From assembly GCA_963771845.1 (NCBI GenBank), contig CAVYVC010000010.1:1-64000 (forward strand): a stretch of DNA of 64,000 nucleotides. The letters run 5' to 3'. The position numbers and the translations under genes are program-made. Shown one piece after another: positions 8,759 through 18,255 of the stretch. The notes under the pieces are model-generated. The model was not told the origin of the DNA. It saw only the letters and a program-made list of their open reading frames with translations, and searched no databases. Source of the DNA: VAZQ01 sp963771845. GTDB taxonomy: Bacteria; Pseudomonadota; Alphaproteobacteria; Rhizobiales; Xanthobacteraceae. Position 1 is the stretch's first letter. The number at the start of each line of letters is the position of its first letter.

Positions 8759-9825
8759 CTAGAGCTTTTCCCGAAAAGGCTGAATCGGGGATTCCCATGC
8801 CGGCGCGAATATGATTTAAGCTCCCTACTGGGAGGAGGCCAGTATGGATGGCGAAGCCGTATTCGGAGGATTTGCGTAGACGCGTGGTCGAAGCGATCGG
8901 TGGCGGGGCTACCATACCTGACGCTGCCGAGCAATGCGGCGTGAGCATCAGTTCTGTCGTACGCTTCCTCAGGCTTCACCGCGACACGGGTAGCGTCAGT
9001 GCGGCGAAGTTTGGCGGCTACAAGGAGTTTGCGCTGGCAGCGCATGAGGAGTTGGTCAGGAGTTTGATAGGAGAACAGCCGGACATCACGCTGGCGGAAC
9101 TCGAGACCCGACTGGCGAAGAAAAAGGTGTTGGTCGGCAAGTCGTCAATCTCCCGATTCTTACATCATTTGAAATTACCCTTTAAAAAAAAGTCTGCGGG
9201 CCGCCGAGCAGGATCGGCCAGACGTCGCCGCCGCGCGTAAGGCATTGCGACGGCGACAGGCGCTACTCAATCCGAGACACCTGGTATTCATCGATGAAAC
9301 CGCCGTTTCGACGACGATCACGCGCCTCTATGGCCGGGCGCCACAGGGTGAGCGGCTCGTACAAAAGGTGCTGCACGGGAACTGGAAAACTCTTACATTC
9401 ATCGCAGCGTTGCGACACAACCGCGTTACCGCGCCCTTTGTGTGCGAAGGCGCAATGAATGGCGAGATATTCAAGGCCTATGTCGAGCAATTCCTCGCTC
9501 CGACTTTGAAGAGAGGCGACATTGTGTTCATGGACAATGTGAGCGTTCACAAGGTCGATGGCGTCGAAGAGGCCATCGAAGCTCGGGGTGCAATTCCATT
9601 TTATCTGCCGGCGTACAGTCCTGACTTCAATCCAATCGAGCAACTATTTTCCAAACTCAAAGCCATGCTGCGGAAGATCGCTGCGTATTCTCTCAAAAAC
9701 TCCGCTTTCACAATTGACAGCCTGTGCAAGGCCATCGCCTCTTGCCTGCGCGAGATCTCTCGGTCTGAGTGCGCTGCATTCCTCGCCAACTCAGGCTATG
9801 GTCAGCCTAATCGGGAAACGCTCTA
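8759..9825 (+). mobile_element. IS630-family insertion sequence, about 1.07 kb
   Basis: The ends are imperfect inverted repeats of about 26 bp. The left end reads TAGAGCTTTTCCCGAAAAGG from 8759. The right end, read inward from 9825, is TAGAGCGTTTCCCGATTAGG. Both ends include TA, the dinucleotide duplicated by IS630/Tc1-mariner elements on insertion. The element contains the two-frame transposase gene and little else. Confidence 0.9.
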
Positions 9826-9826
9826 G
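8848..9826 (+). CDS. IS630-family transposase, two overlapping frames
   Basis: The first frame (8848-9240) holds the helix-turn-helix DNA-binding part (MAKPYSEDLRRRVVEAI). The second (coding homology from about 9192 to 9826) holds the DDE catalytic domain, with FIDETAV, FMDNVSVHK and YSPDFNPIEQLFSKLK carrying the three acidic residues. The frames meet at a run of eight A (9184-9191). Read through, the protein goes from LPFKK to SLRAAEQDRPDV. IS630 elements of this type are known to make the full transposase by frameshifting or polymerase slippage on such a run, so the gene may be active. A GGAGG site precedes the ATG. The stop codon overlaps the right inverted repeat. Confidence 0.9.
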
Positions 9827-9839
9827 CGTTAACAGAAGC

Positions 9840-12728
9840 TCATTTGCACAGTCGCTTGACCGCCTCTTCGATATTAAGTCGTTCTTTCAGCTGCTTGGAA
9901 AACTTTAGCGCCGTATCAACAGCAACATCGCTCAATCCGTGCAGTTCATAGATGATCATCATTTTTATGATTTGATCGATGGTTGGCTGAGGCGGCATGC
10001 CCGAATAGAAGGACGTGCCTTCACGTTCCGCAACCAGATCTCGGCCGAACAGTACGTTGAAAGTCGCTGGAGTACCGACGCCGGCCATCGATCCCAAGGA
10101 TGGCCACGCGTTGCGTGCGGCTTCATAAATGGGGCGGACGGCGCGATCGAAATTGAGGTCCAAAAGCCTCATTCCGCCTTCGAGAGCCAGATCATGAATG
10201 ACATTGAAATGACTCCTCGGATATGTGGGGCTAGTCATGAAATTTGTTTCGACCTCCATGCCTAAAACGCCTCCACTTGCAAGGATTTGCTTTGCGCCTA
10301 AAAGGACGTCTCCTTCCTGACCTTCGACATCGACCTTTATAAAATCCGGATGCGGAATGATCCCTTCCGTCATTAGGGAATCGAGGCTTCGCATTTGGAC
10401 TACTCTGCGCTGAAGTCCAGCGGCGGAGCCCAACCGGCTTTGTGTCGGCCGAAGGGGATCAACAAAAAACTTCTTGATTCCATCCTCGCTTCCGATCGCC
10501 AACCAGTGATACGTTCTGTCCCATTTCGGATCCCAGGTTACTTGATGGAGCTCTTCGATGGCCTCCTTCACTGCGTCAAAACCGTGAACCACGAGATACT
10601 CGCGCAGCAAGTGCCAGCGGGCATTCTCACCTCCAAGCACACCTACGTCGATGACCACGAGCGGTTCGTGAAGAAAGCCAAATTTGACGACCCAGTTTGT
10701 AAACTCGGGATCTGTATTGAAGTACAAATCCACTTCGGGAGGACGCCTCGACAGAAGTGCTCTGTTTCTTGGGGCGTGGACTCGAGAGCCCGGCAGGACA
10801 GCATTCGGTCGCGATACGCTGACCTCGACCGCAAGGCTGCTGCAGTATTCCGTTAGATAGAGAGGATTCCGAGAACCAAACGGTTGCGCCAGCCGAGCTG
10901 CTATCGTCAATGACGCGCCGCTCACAAAACTGAGCCATTTGAGCGGATATTCGAGACGATTCCTGCCCACCGGCGTTGCCGCGAAATTCAAAAACTTGCC
11001 GGCAAAAACCGATGTTCGGGAAAGAGTATATTCAAAATTAAAATCAAGGCCTCGTAGAGTGATGATTTTCATCACTTCAGTGATCGCGAAGCGCAGCTTC
11101 ATAGCGAGCCGATCCTGCCACAGTAGGAGAAGTCTCCCATCGCCCGCGCGCAATATTGGAATGACGGCGTCAACAATGTTGAGCATGTCGAAGCTTGCTC
11201 TATCCACTTCTAACAGACAGAGATCAACTTGGGGTCCGGTTTGGGGCCAGGAGCTGAGTGCGTCCACCGCGATACCGGGACTCAAGTGCGTTTGCACCCC
11301 CGGCAATAGCTCCAATGCCCGCAGAAGATAGCTGCCCGGCTCGCAAACGACCAAAATCGATGAATTGCTATCGGCAAGTCCACGGATTAGGTTTTGTAAA
11401 CCACCACCGGCATTCTTGTAGGGATGAGCAATTTCGGCGATTAGGGTTCCGAAGGGCCGCTTCACTTCGAACGGCTGCTCGGAACTGTTCTCCAAGGCCG
11501 CCAGCTCGCCCTTGCGCCTTCGTATCAGCTCACGTTGAGTACGACGCTCCAATCGGCTGCGGAAATGTCGTTTGTGATACCGCCATTGGCGATGATTTCG
11601 ATGATTAATGAGCTTTGCCGGCAGGTTTCTCAATACCGTTTTGACAACTCTTTTCAGGCTTTCTTGACCAGATTGCAGGTTCTTCGGCACGTCACTGGAA
11701 TGCAGCAAAAGCTGAAATTGAGCGTTGTCGACCTGGTACTGAGTGACATAGCCCGTTGTTCGTTTGGCCATATCTTTCGGCGCAGTCCGCCCAAGGCGAA
11801 TGGATTCGACAGACCTGAGCTCTGGCCGCAACTCCATTATAAGAAATTCGTCTGAATCCGAAATCGCGCTAAGCCGCTTCGATGGGCAGAATTCATAGAC
11901 CATTCCCCAATCCCAGAACGTATTGATAGCCTTGACATGCCGTTCCGGCCGCATGGCGATGAGAGAAATCGGGAGCTGATGACCAATGAGTGTGTTGCGA
12001 TCCACCCTCCAATAGAATTGATCGGTGTGCTCGAATTCCATCAGGCTCTGGTTCATCGTCTTCGCGCGGATCGTATTGTGGTGATTGTCAATGATCATCC
12101 TCGCGAGCTCACGCGATGGAATTGACAAGGCACAATCCACTATTCTTTCATCCAGAATTGGGAGAACTCGTTCCGCGACGGTGCAATAGCTGGGTGAAAG
12201 GATCGCGCGCTCTCCCTTGCGGATACGTTTAATGAGGCGCTCGTAGCAGCCATCGGACAAAACAAAGTCAGCGTTGAGAAAGAGCAGGTAGGTCTCAGTC
12301 ATGGCGGGCCCGAGATCCTCGAATCCACGAAACAGGCTATGGGTGATGGTCATCCCATACTGCCATGGCTCAGATATGAGATCGTCCAAAGGTATCAGCT
12401 TCAGCGGACAGACCTGCTGCAGTGCGCATGCTACTGGATTAGCTCGGACTTCATCGAACAGAGCATCCTCGGTCACGACAACAACCTCGCACTCGAATTC
12501 TTTCGCAAGTACGGGCAGGTTTCCCGGCGCCAGGACAGAGGCAAGAGTGTAGTTCAGCAGATCATCAACGTGCTGACGGCCCCATGCGTAAGTAACGAGG
12601 CGGACCTTTGGCTGCCCGCCGCGACTCGGGAGAGGGGCATGATCCGCCATAGTATCTAGAGACTGCAAGCCGGTGACCTGCAGACGCCTCTGCCCAATGT
12701 TGGGCGAGCAAGCTTTAAAAAAATTCAT
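9840..12728 (-). CDS. Large glycosyltransferase-like/FkbM methyltransferase fusion protein
   Basis: The 962-residue protein seems to have three parts. Residues about 40-310 resemble a GT-A-type nucleotide-sugar transferase fold, with VRLVTYAWGRQHVDDLLNYT and TYLLFLNADFVLSDG. Residues about 430-600 look like a Rossmann-type region of uncertain function. From about residue 690 the sequence is an FkbM-family SAM-dependent methyltransferase, with VVIDVGVLGGENARWH and the hallmark FIKVDVEGQEGDVLLGA. Such fusions typically modify extracellular glycans or glycolipids. The ATG at 12728 has no clear ribosome-binding site; Met27 (12650) is an alternative. The adjacent IS630 copy ends 15 bases from the stop codon. 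Confidence 0.7.
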   Translation of the reverse strand: MNFFKACSPNIGQRRLQVTGLQSLDTMADHAPLPSRGGQPKVRLVTYAWGRQHVDDLLNYTLASVLAPGNLPVLAKEFECEVVVVTEDALFDEVRANPVACALQQVCPLKLIPLDDLISEPWQYGMTITHSLFRGFEDLGPAMTETYLLFLNADFVLSDGCYERLIKRIRKGERAILSPSYCTVAERVLPILDERIVDCALSIPSRELARMIIDNHHNTIRAKTMNQSLMEFEHTDQFYWRVDRNTLIGHQLPISLIAMRPERHVKAINTFWDWGMVYEFCPSKRLSAISDSDEFLIMELRPELRSVESIRLGRTAPKDMAKRTTGYVTQYQVDNAQFQLLLHSSDVPKNLQSGQESLKRVVKTVLRNLPAKLINHRNHRQWRYHKRHFRSRLERRTQRELIRRRKGELAALENSSEQPFEVKRPFGTLIAEIAHPYKNAGGGLQNLIRGLADSNSSILVVCEPGSYLLRALELLPGVQTHLSPGIAVDALSSWPQTGPQVDLCLLEVDRASFDMLNIVDAVIPILRAGDGRLLLLWQDRLAMKLRFAITEVMKIITLRGLDFNFEYTLSRTSVFAGKFLNFAATPVGRNRLEYPLKWLSFVSGASLTIAARLAQPFGSRNPLYLTEYCSSLAVEVSVSRPNAVLPGSRVHAPRNRALLSRRPPEVDLYFNTDPEFTNWVVKFGFLHEPLVVIDVGVLGGENARWHLLREYLVVHGFDAVKEAIEELHQVTWDPKWDRTYHWLAIGSEDGIKKFFVDPLRPTQSRLGSAAGLQRRVVQMRSLDSLMTEGIIPHPDFIKVDVEGQEGDVLLGAKQILASGGVLGMEVETNFMTSPTYPRSHFNVIHDLALEGGMRLLDLNFDRAVRPIYEAARNAWPSLGSMAGVGTPATFNVLFGRDLVAEREGTSFYSGMPPQPTIDQIIKMMIIYELHGLSDVAVDTALKFSKQLKERLNIEEAVKRLCK

Positions 12729-13224
12729 AACGTGAGTTGGTTCACTTTGTCGGGTCCCTGGCCAAACAAGCCGCAGAACGTAGAATTTGTCAACACAATG
12801 GCCCCCGTAAGCGCTTTGTTCAGTGGGCGTGGCTTGGCATCTGGGAAAATCTTTTCGGGGAGCTTGCCGGGAACAGACGATCCACCGACATGCAGATGAT
12901 CGTCATTGCACGCAGGAAAGAAAATCAAACGAGTTGGGCTGCCCTAATATACGGTAGTAGAAGAGTGAGTTGATGAGAAGAGAAGGCACCGTCCGGTCCA
13001 TCCAACTCGTACAAGCCAACGACAATGGGGTGTCATGTTTGCTCGCTGTTCACCGCTGTCCAACACCGTCCATCATAGCGCCCATCCCCCGGGTCCATCG
13101 CGCCGCACGGACACGTCTCGATCAGTCCCCGCACATGAAGAAAGCAATCTATGCCGTGCTTCACCGAGACCGGGTAGGGACGGCGGCTAATCTGGTGGCG
13201 TTTCTGGCGTGAGCGTGCAGACGA
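12729..13224. other. Intergenic stretch, no gene recognised
   Basis: This gap between the FkbM fusion gene and the activase remnant contains only short frames without family resemblance. Confidence 0.5.
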
Positions 13225-13900
13225 ATGAAGATCGTCGGCATGGATATAGGCTCTACCACCGTCAAGACGGTCATCATCGAGAATGATCGGGTTCTGTGGC
13301 AAGGCTATCAACGCCACGGTACTCGGCAGGCAGAAAAGGTTCTCGAGTTTCTCGGTCGCATGGAAACGGACCGCGGGCTTAAACCGGGCAGCGACAACAT
13401 TTTCTTCACCGGGTCCGGAAGCGGTTTTATCTCGCCCCTCGTCGGCGGCAAGTTCATCCAGGAGGTGGTAGCCGTAGCGGCGGCGGTGGAGAGATTTCAC
13501 CCCGAGGTCAACTTCGTGTCCGAAATCGGTGGCGAGGATATGAAGACGATTTTCTTTTCGCCCGGCGGATTTGGAAAGAGCAAGCAAGTCTACATGCAGT
13601 CGGCCTGCAGCGGCAGCACTGGCACCTTCATCGAAAAGACCGCGCGCAAGCTGCGGATCTCGCCGGAAAGCCTGGCGCAGATCAGCTATTGCGGACGATC
13701 TCTGCACAAGATCAGCGCCAAATGCGGGATCTTCGCCGAAGCCGACGCCAACACGCTGCTCAAGGCACGGCGTTCCGGTCGAGGAGATTATTGCAAGCCT
13801 CTTCGAGGCCGTCGTCCAGCAAAACCTTTCCACGTTGACGAAGGGCAACACCCCGGCTCCTGAAGTACTTCTGCTTGGCGGCCCAAATCTGTTCTTCAGG
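13225..13900 (+). pseudogene. BadF/BcrA-family ATPase (2-hydroxyacyl-CoA dehydratase activase-like), frameshifted and truncated
   Basis: The N-terminus MKIVGMDIGSTTVKTVI is the phosphate-binding motif of the ASKHA fold. SACSGSTGTF and SAKCGIFAEADANTLL carry the cysteines that normally hold the bridging [4Fe-4S] cluster of dehydratase and benzoyl-CoA reductase activases. An extra base near 13766 moves the protein into another frame (KHGVPVEEIIASLFEAVVQQ). Homology stops soon after LLLGGPNLFF. The intact family is at least 250 residues longer in similar single-polypeptide activases. Such activases serve oxygen-sensitive enzymes, whose catalytic subunits are not nearby, so this is a stranded remnant. 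Confidence 0.75.
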
Positions 13901-14036
13901 GTTTGCGGCAAGCCTGCGAGCAGGCCGGCATCCCGGACAAGGCGGCCATAAACACCGTCGATTGTTTTCACCGCTGGTTCCGAACGGTCAAGCTGGGCCT
14001 CGTCGACAGCCTCAACCGGCGGACGGTAACGTCACG

Positions 14037-14212
14037 GGGGGCGATACTACTGTAACTACACAGATGAAGAGCAAGGGAACGGATCTGCTGCACGAGATCG
14101 TTCCCGCGGCAACAAGCATGGCGGTGCTCCTGAACCCGAAATACGGAACGGCCGACCCGCAATCGAAAGAGATCGAGGAGGCAAGCCGAGCAATCGGGCT
14201 GCGGATTCAAAT
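14037..14212 (+). pseudogene. Internal fragment of an ABC substrate-binding protein
   Basis: The frame beginning near 14062 reads MKSKGTDLLHEIVPAATSMA and continues VLLNPKYGTADPQSKEIEEA. This matches the middle of the ABC_sub_bind family, usually 'RLELLRELVP-A-x-x-IAVLVNP' and 'E-x-x-AARALG'. Only about 50 residues remain. On the right it meets an integrase remnant in the opposite orientation at about 14212. Confidence 0.6.
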
Positions 14213-14391
14213 TTGGCGACGCTTGACTGAGCGACTTCGAAGCGGAGCTTGAGCAGCTTGCCGTGAATACGTGGGGCGCCATCCCACAGCGGACTGTCGA
14301 CGCTCATGCGCCCGATCAGGACACGCAGATCTGCTTCGATCGGCGGCCGCCAGCCTACGGATCGAGATCTCCAGCGCCGATATCTGCGAAA
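14212..14391 (-). pseudogene. Integrase/transposase (rve-type) fragment
   Basis: On the minus strand the peptide RPPIEADLRVLIGRMSVDSP, followed by LWDGAPRIHGKLLKL and RFEVAQSSVAKF, matches the segment before the catalytic core of a widespread integrase-type helper protein ('MS-x-x-NP-LWGAPRIHGELLKLG'). About 60 residues remain; the DDE core is absent. It abuts the ABC-binding-protein fragment and lies next to the NRPS-like gene. Confidence 0.6.
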
Positions 14392-14451
14392 GCCAGCACG
14401 CTGCCAGCCACCTTTCGCTACATTCGGCGCACACATCATTGTGGATGTAGC

Positions 14452-17400
14452 TCAGCACGCGCTTGTCAATTCAGCGGCGGTACTGTCGTTCGACAGCACA
14501 AAAACGCGAGGCTTGCCGCCGACCTCGATCATCGCTTTGCGCTGGAAATGAAAATTGAATCCGGCGTGGAGCACCGAGCGCACGGCAAGTTTGTCCGCCA
14601 CGTCCGGTCGTTGCTCTCCAGTCGCGCCGTAGCCGAGATAACGATCATCGAGAAACACTGCGATCGTTTGCGCTCGTTGCCTCCGACACGGTTCGACCGC
14701 CCAACCCTTGATTTGGATCACTTCGTCTTCGATGAAAACGCTCTCGATATTGCCTTGCATGCGATTCTGATCGATGCGATACGCATCGCCCATCGAACCG
14801 AAGATATATTCGTGCCCCTCGCGGTTGCCTATTTGATAGGCGCGATTAAAGACTGTTCCAGGGTCGCTGCCCATCTGTACCTCGCCCTTGAGGGATGCGC
14901 GCAGCAGATCTTGGAAAGCGGTTTGGTCAGATCCTGGCGTAGTCACATCATGAGGACCCGCCAGTTGGAGCAGTCGGAATCGAGACGCGAAAAGCTGCCA
15001 CAAGCGTCGGCGGTCATGTTTGGCAATAATCGGATTCCCTGTACAACAGAAATACGTAAGTTCTCCGCGAAATACATTCTGGTTCAATCGACTATTCAAC
15101 GCATAGGCGCTTGCCATGCTAAGATGCGTCTCGTAAACGCGCAGGTGGAACTCCTCGATTGGTCCGGCTTGTTGACGGCTTGGGCCGGGCGGCTCCCTCC
15201 ACAAGTCGATGCCGTTGTCGAGTAGACAGGTTGGCGGACTCGTATCCACCAGCGCCAGGTATTCCACCGGCTCGCCCAAATTTTGCAGCTGCAGCGCCAT
15301 CTCGAACACGACGAGCCCGCCAAAACTGGTGCCCACTAACCGATAGGGACCTCTCGGCTGCACTGTTTTGACCTCACCAATAAAATGCGCTGCAACCTGC
15401 GGGACCGTCGTGCACCCGACGCTTGCCCAGTCCATTTTTGGCGGTTGCAATCCGAAAACCGGCTGATCAGGTCCAAGCGAGCGCATGGTGGGCAGCAAAC
15501 CCAGTGTATGGCCATGCACGCCGTGGACAGCGAACAGCGGGCGTTGCCGGCCGGCCGCGTTGATACGGACCATATTACTGACCAGCCCTCGCGCCGCTGT
15601 ATCAAGGCAGGCGTAGAACAGGTTGACTGTTGGCGCCTCGCTCAAAACCGCGAGCGGCAACTTGTAATGCAGCTCATTCACGATGCGGTGGAACAGATTC
15701 AGGGCCAAGAGCGAATCGCCGCCGCAGAGAAAAAAATCGTCGTCAGGGCCAATGTCTTGACGGTTGAGCACGGCACGCCATAACGCCAGCAGCTTCTCTT
15801 GAACCTCGGTGTTTGCTTCGACCGCCGAGGCCGTCGAAACTGACGGGCGTTTGCTTTCCAACTCATTGCGGCGGCGCAGTTCTTCGCGATCGATCTTGAG
15901 GTTCGGCAGTCGCGGCAGATTGTCCACCACGACGATGGTCGCCGGGATCATGTAGCCCGGAACACGGGTGTTCAGCGCCGCGGCCAGTTTACGCGGCGTC
16001 AAATCATCGACGCCCCGTTTGGGTTCCACATAGGCCGCCAGCGACCGCGGCAGACCCGCCTCGTTTCGTTGCACCACGACGGCGGCGTCTTCCACACCGG
16101 AGCAGTCTTTCAACGCGAACTCGATCTCGCCGATTTCGATCCGATAGCCACGGAGCTTGATCTGGTGGTCTTTGCGTCCAACAAACTCGAATAGACCGTC
16201 GCGACGTCGGCGAGCCAAATCGCCGGTCTTGTATATCCGAGTTTTCGGGTCGATAGGATCAACGGCGAACTGCCGTGCCGTGGCCTCCGGATTACGCCAG
16301 AACCCAAGTGCGACATAGGGGCTCTTGATCACTAATTCACCAACCTCGCCGTCGGTCACGAGGCGGCCATTGTCATCTACGATTGTCAAAGAGCGATCGG
16401 GAATAATGCGCCCGACTGGCAAGCGCTCACCGAGCGCACGCAACGTAGGATCAATGAACCAGCGAGTTGCGTCACCCTCGGTAGCCGTCAGCTGGGTCGC
16501 TAAAAGGGTACCGGGCCTGAAAGCCTGCCGAAAGATATCGAAATCGCTCCACTCGGCGCGCTCCGCGAAGAGTTCAACCAATCGTACCCTGTCAAGAGAT
16601 TGATGCGGGTGCAACGCCTCTGCAATTCGGCGCATCAGCGTTGGTGATATCCGCAACATTGTAATGCCGCGCCTCTGGATCTCGTTGACGAGCTCCGCGG
16701 GTCGAAGCGGCGGCTGCATATGAACAGAAGCGCCGTTGAGAAGCGCTGACAAGATATTCTTCGTCGCACCGATAAAGCTCGGAGACGTGACGCTTATCAG
16801 CCGGTCCTCTCCATTGACATGCAGGGAGTTGATGATCTGCATGATGATATGAAGCAGGGTACAGTGACTGTGATATGCGCCCTTAGGTATGCCGGTCGAA
16901 CCAGACGTATAGATGATGCATGAAAGGTCTTCCGGTCCTGATCGTGCGCGTTTTGCTTTGGAAGTCTCGCCCAGCGAGTTTACTAGGACTGTAGGAAGAT
17001 GCTGCGGGAAGAGGTCGCGAATGCGGTCGCCAAGCTCGCCGATAGAAATTACGGCCGCGGCCCCTGACTGCAGCGCAATGCGTCGATTTCGCTCCATGGC
17101 TACGCTGGCATCGAGTGGGACGTACCCGCGACCAGCAGCGAGAGCGCCCAGCACAGCTGCCGGGAAGTACGCTCCATTTGGTAGCACTATTGCAATTGGG
17201 CCAGGTCGTTGGATTGCCGAGGCAGTTGCCGCTGCGATTCGATCGACGATGCGGGCAAGCTCCGCATAGCTGAGATCGCACCTCGCGTCGCTCACGGCAA
17301 GCCGCTCCGAGTAACGGCACACGATCTCTTCGAAACGGTCGACGATGGATTTTTCTAGTGCCGCACGAGGAAACGGCTCAAACGACCGGTCCACGGAACC

Positions 17401-17496
17401 TCCATAATCCAGTGGCCAACATTGGGAGGCGGGGGCATCGGTTTCAGTGAGGCATTTCATACTGATCGATTTAAAGGGATTTTCGATGAAAACCAA
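14452..17496 (-). CDS. Stand-alone NRPS-like enzyme: adenylation, carrier, thioesterase and a C-terminal domain
   Basis: The 1014-residue protein (1002 if started at Met13, 17460) has no condensation domain. The adenylation domain (about 40-530) shows YTSGSTGIPKG near residue 199, YKTGDLARR near 423 and GRKDHQIKLRGYRIE after it. A carrier domain follows, with the phosphopantetheine serine in FLCGGDSLLALN near 592. A type I thioesterase follows, with nucleophile motif GTSFGG near 725. The last about 100 residues (IKGWAVEP from about 930, then RPDVADKL) form an extra beta-rich domain seen on some glycan-related proteins. The enzyme probably activates one amino or carboxylic acid and releases it by hydrolysis or transfer. 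No separate PPTase gene lies nearby. Confidence 0.85.
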   Translation of the reverse strand: MVFIENPFKSISMKCLTETDAPASQCWPLDYGGSVDRSFEPFPRAALEKSIVDRFEEIVCRYSERLAVSDARCDLSYAELARIVDRIAAATASAIQRPGPIAIVLPNGAYFPAAVLGALAAGRGYVPLDASVAMERNRRIALQSGAAAVISIGELGDRIRDLFPQHLPTVLVNSLGETSKAKRARSGPEDLSCIIYTSGSTGIPKGAYHSHCTLLHIIMQIINSLHVNGEDRLISVTSPSFIGATKNILSALLNGASVHMQPPLRPAELVNEIQRRGITMLRISPTLMRRIAEALHPHQSLDRVRLVELFAERAEWSDFDIFRQAFRPGTLLATQLTATEGDATRWFIDPTLRALGERLPVGRIIPDRSLTIVDDNGRLVTDGEVGELVIKSPYVALGFWRNPEATARQFAVDPIDPKTRIYKTGDLARRRRDGLFEFVGRKDHQIKLRGYRIEIGEIEFALKDCSGVEDAAVVVQRNEAGLPRSLAAYVEPKRGVDDLTPRKLAAALNTRVPGYMIPATIVVVDNLPRLPNLKIDREELRRRNELESKRPSVSTASAVEANTEVQEKLLALWRAVLNRQDIGPDDDFFLCGGDSLLALNLFHRIVNELHYKLPLAVLSEAPTVNLFYACLDTAARGLVSNMVRINAAGRQRPLFAVHGVHGHTLGLLPTMRSLGPDQPVFGLQPPKMDWASVGCTTVPQVAAHFIGEVKTVQPRGPYRLVGTSFGGLVVFEMALQLQNLGEPVEYLALVDTSPPTCLLDNGIDLWREPPGPSRQQAGPIEEFHLRVYETHLSMASAYALNSRLNQNVFRGELTYFCCTGNPIIAKHDRRRLWQLFASRFRLLQLAGPHDVTTPGSDQTAFQDLLRASLKGEVQMGSDPGTVFNRAYQIGNREGHEYIFGSMGDAYRIDQNRMQGNIESVFIEDEVIQIKGWAVEPCRRQRAQTIAVFLDDRYLGYGATGEQRPDVADKLAVRSVLHAGFNFHFQRKAMIEVGGKPRVFVLSNDSTAAELTSAC

Positions 17497-17581
17497 GCTG
17501 CGGCGATTGCGTTTGAGAACTCCGATTCACTTGCTGCGCTCACCTTGCTGTGCCCCGCCTGAATCACCCTGCTGCGGATAC

Positions 17582-17950
17582 GGCCATGGTCCTGGCCAAG
17601 CGCCAAAGCTGCCAAGCGAGAACAGAGGCGCTTAGCCCGGCACATCGAGCTGCCGTAGCTTCGTGGCCGATCTGCTCGTCCAACCCTATCGGCTTGCTGC
17701 AACCGCAGCCTGAAGCGTCCGAGATTTCCTCAGCCGGGAAGGTACGCTAAGCGAAGCCGAGGGGGGGGGGGGGGGGGGCCATGGTCCTGGTCAAGCGCCA
17801 AAGCTGCCAAGGGAGAACGGAGGCGCTTAGCCCGGCACGTCGAGCTGCCGTAGCTTCGTGGCCGATCTGCTCGTCCAACCCCTATCGGCTTGCTGCAACC
17901 GCAGCCTGAAGCGTCCGAGATTTCCTCAGGCCGGGAAGGTACGCTAAGCG
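17582..17950. repeat. Tandem duplication of about 172 bp with a G-run between the copies
   Basis: Copy 1 is 17582-17753 and copy 2 is 17777-17950. Both start GGCCATGGTCCTGG and end GGTACGCTAAGCG. They differ by a few substitutions and two single-base insertions in copy 2, one in a C-run and one in a G-run. Between them lie GAAGCCGA-type bases and 18 consecutive G. On the minus strand the unit lies just downstream of the frameshifted MARTYLVF hypothetical gene. Confidence 0.9.
17761..17778. repeat. Run of 18 G
   Basis: Eighteen consecutive G follow AAGCCGA. This is far longer than any other homopolymer in the window and sits exactly at the junction of two direct-repeat copies. It may be a slippage tract or an artefact of joining reads or contigs. 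Confidence 0.95.
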
Positions 17951-17984
17951 CTGCGGCGGTGTTGTTGGCCGATGCAGCAGCATT

Positions 17985-18163
17985 GGCATTGTTGCGACGT
18001 TGTTCTTCGCTGCTTCCATTTCATCATGTTGGCGTTGCGTCCATATTTTTCCATTAGCTTGCGGACGTGATAGCGGCCCTTGCGTTGGCAGCGGCCCGCG
18101 CGCGACGCGCAACACGTCGAGCTTGCCCTCAATATCGTCGAAAACGAGATATGTTCGGGCCAT
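17985..18163 (-). pseudogene. Frameshifted small conserved hypothetical protein
   Basis: The ATG at 18163 starts MARTYLVFDDIEGKLDVLRV, which I recognise as a small hypothetical protein common in Bradyrhizobium-like genomes. After about 20 residues homology moves to another frame, CQRKGRYHVRKLMEKYGR and then NANMMKW, so a frameshift lies near 18095-18105. The normal C-terminus is missing. It is wedged between the tandem duplication and an IS630 element. Confidence 0.55.
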
Positions 18164-18255
18164 GCAGGCTTAAGCCTTGATGAGCTCGCTTTCGAGCTTA
18201 GAGGGGCCATGCGTTGGTACTCTCCCCGCTCTGCGCGGCTCGGGAGCGATCCCTA

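Noticed and set aside
13033..13971. A 312-codon minus-strand frame opposite the activase remnant
   Set aside because: The plus strand shows the ASKHA motif and cluster cysteines; the antisense frame shows nothing.
14216..14262. Continuation of the ABC-binding-protein fragment (SDFEAELEQL)
   Set aside because: The same bases encode the better-supported integrase fragment on the minus strand, and the plus-strand match is its shadow.
14263..15225. A 320-codon plus-strand frame opposite the thioesterase part of the NRPS-like gene
   Set aside because: The minus-strand thioesterase and C-terminal domains are clear; the opposite translation has no recognisable features.
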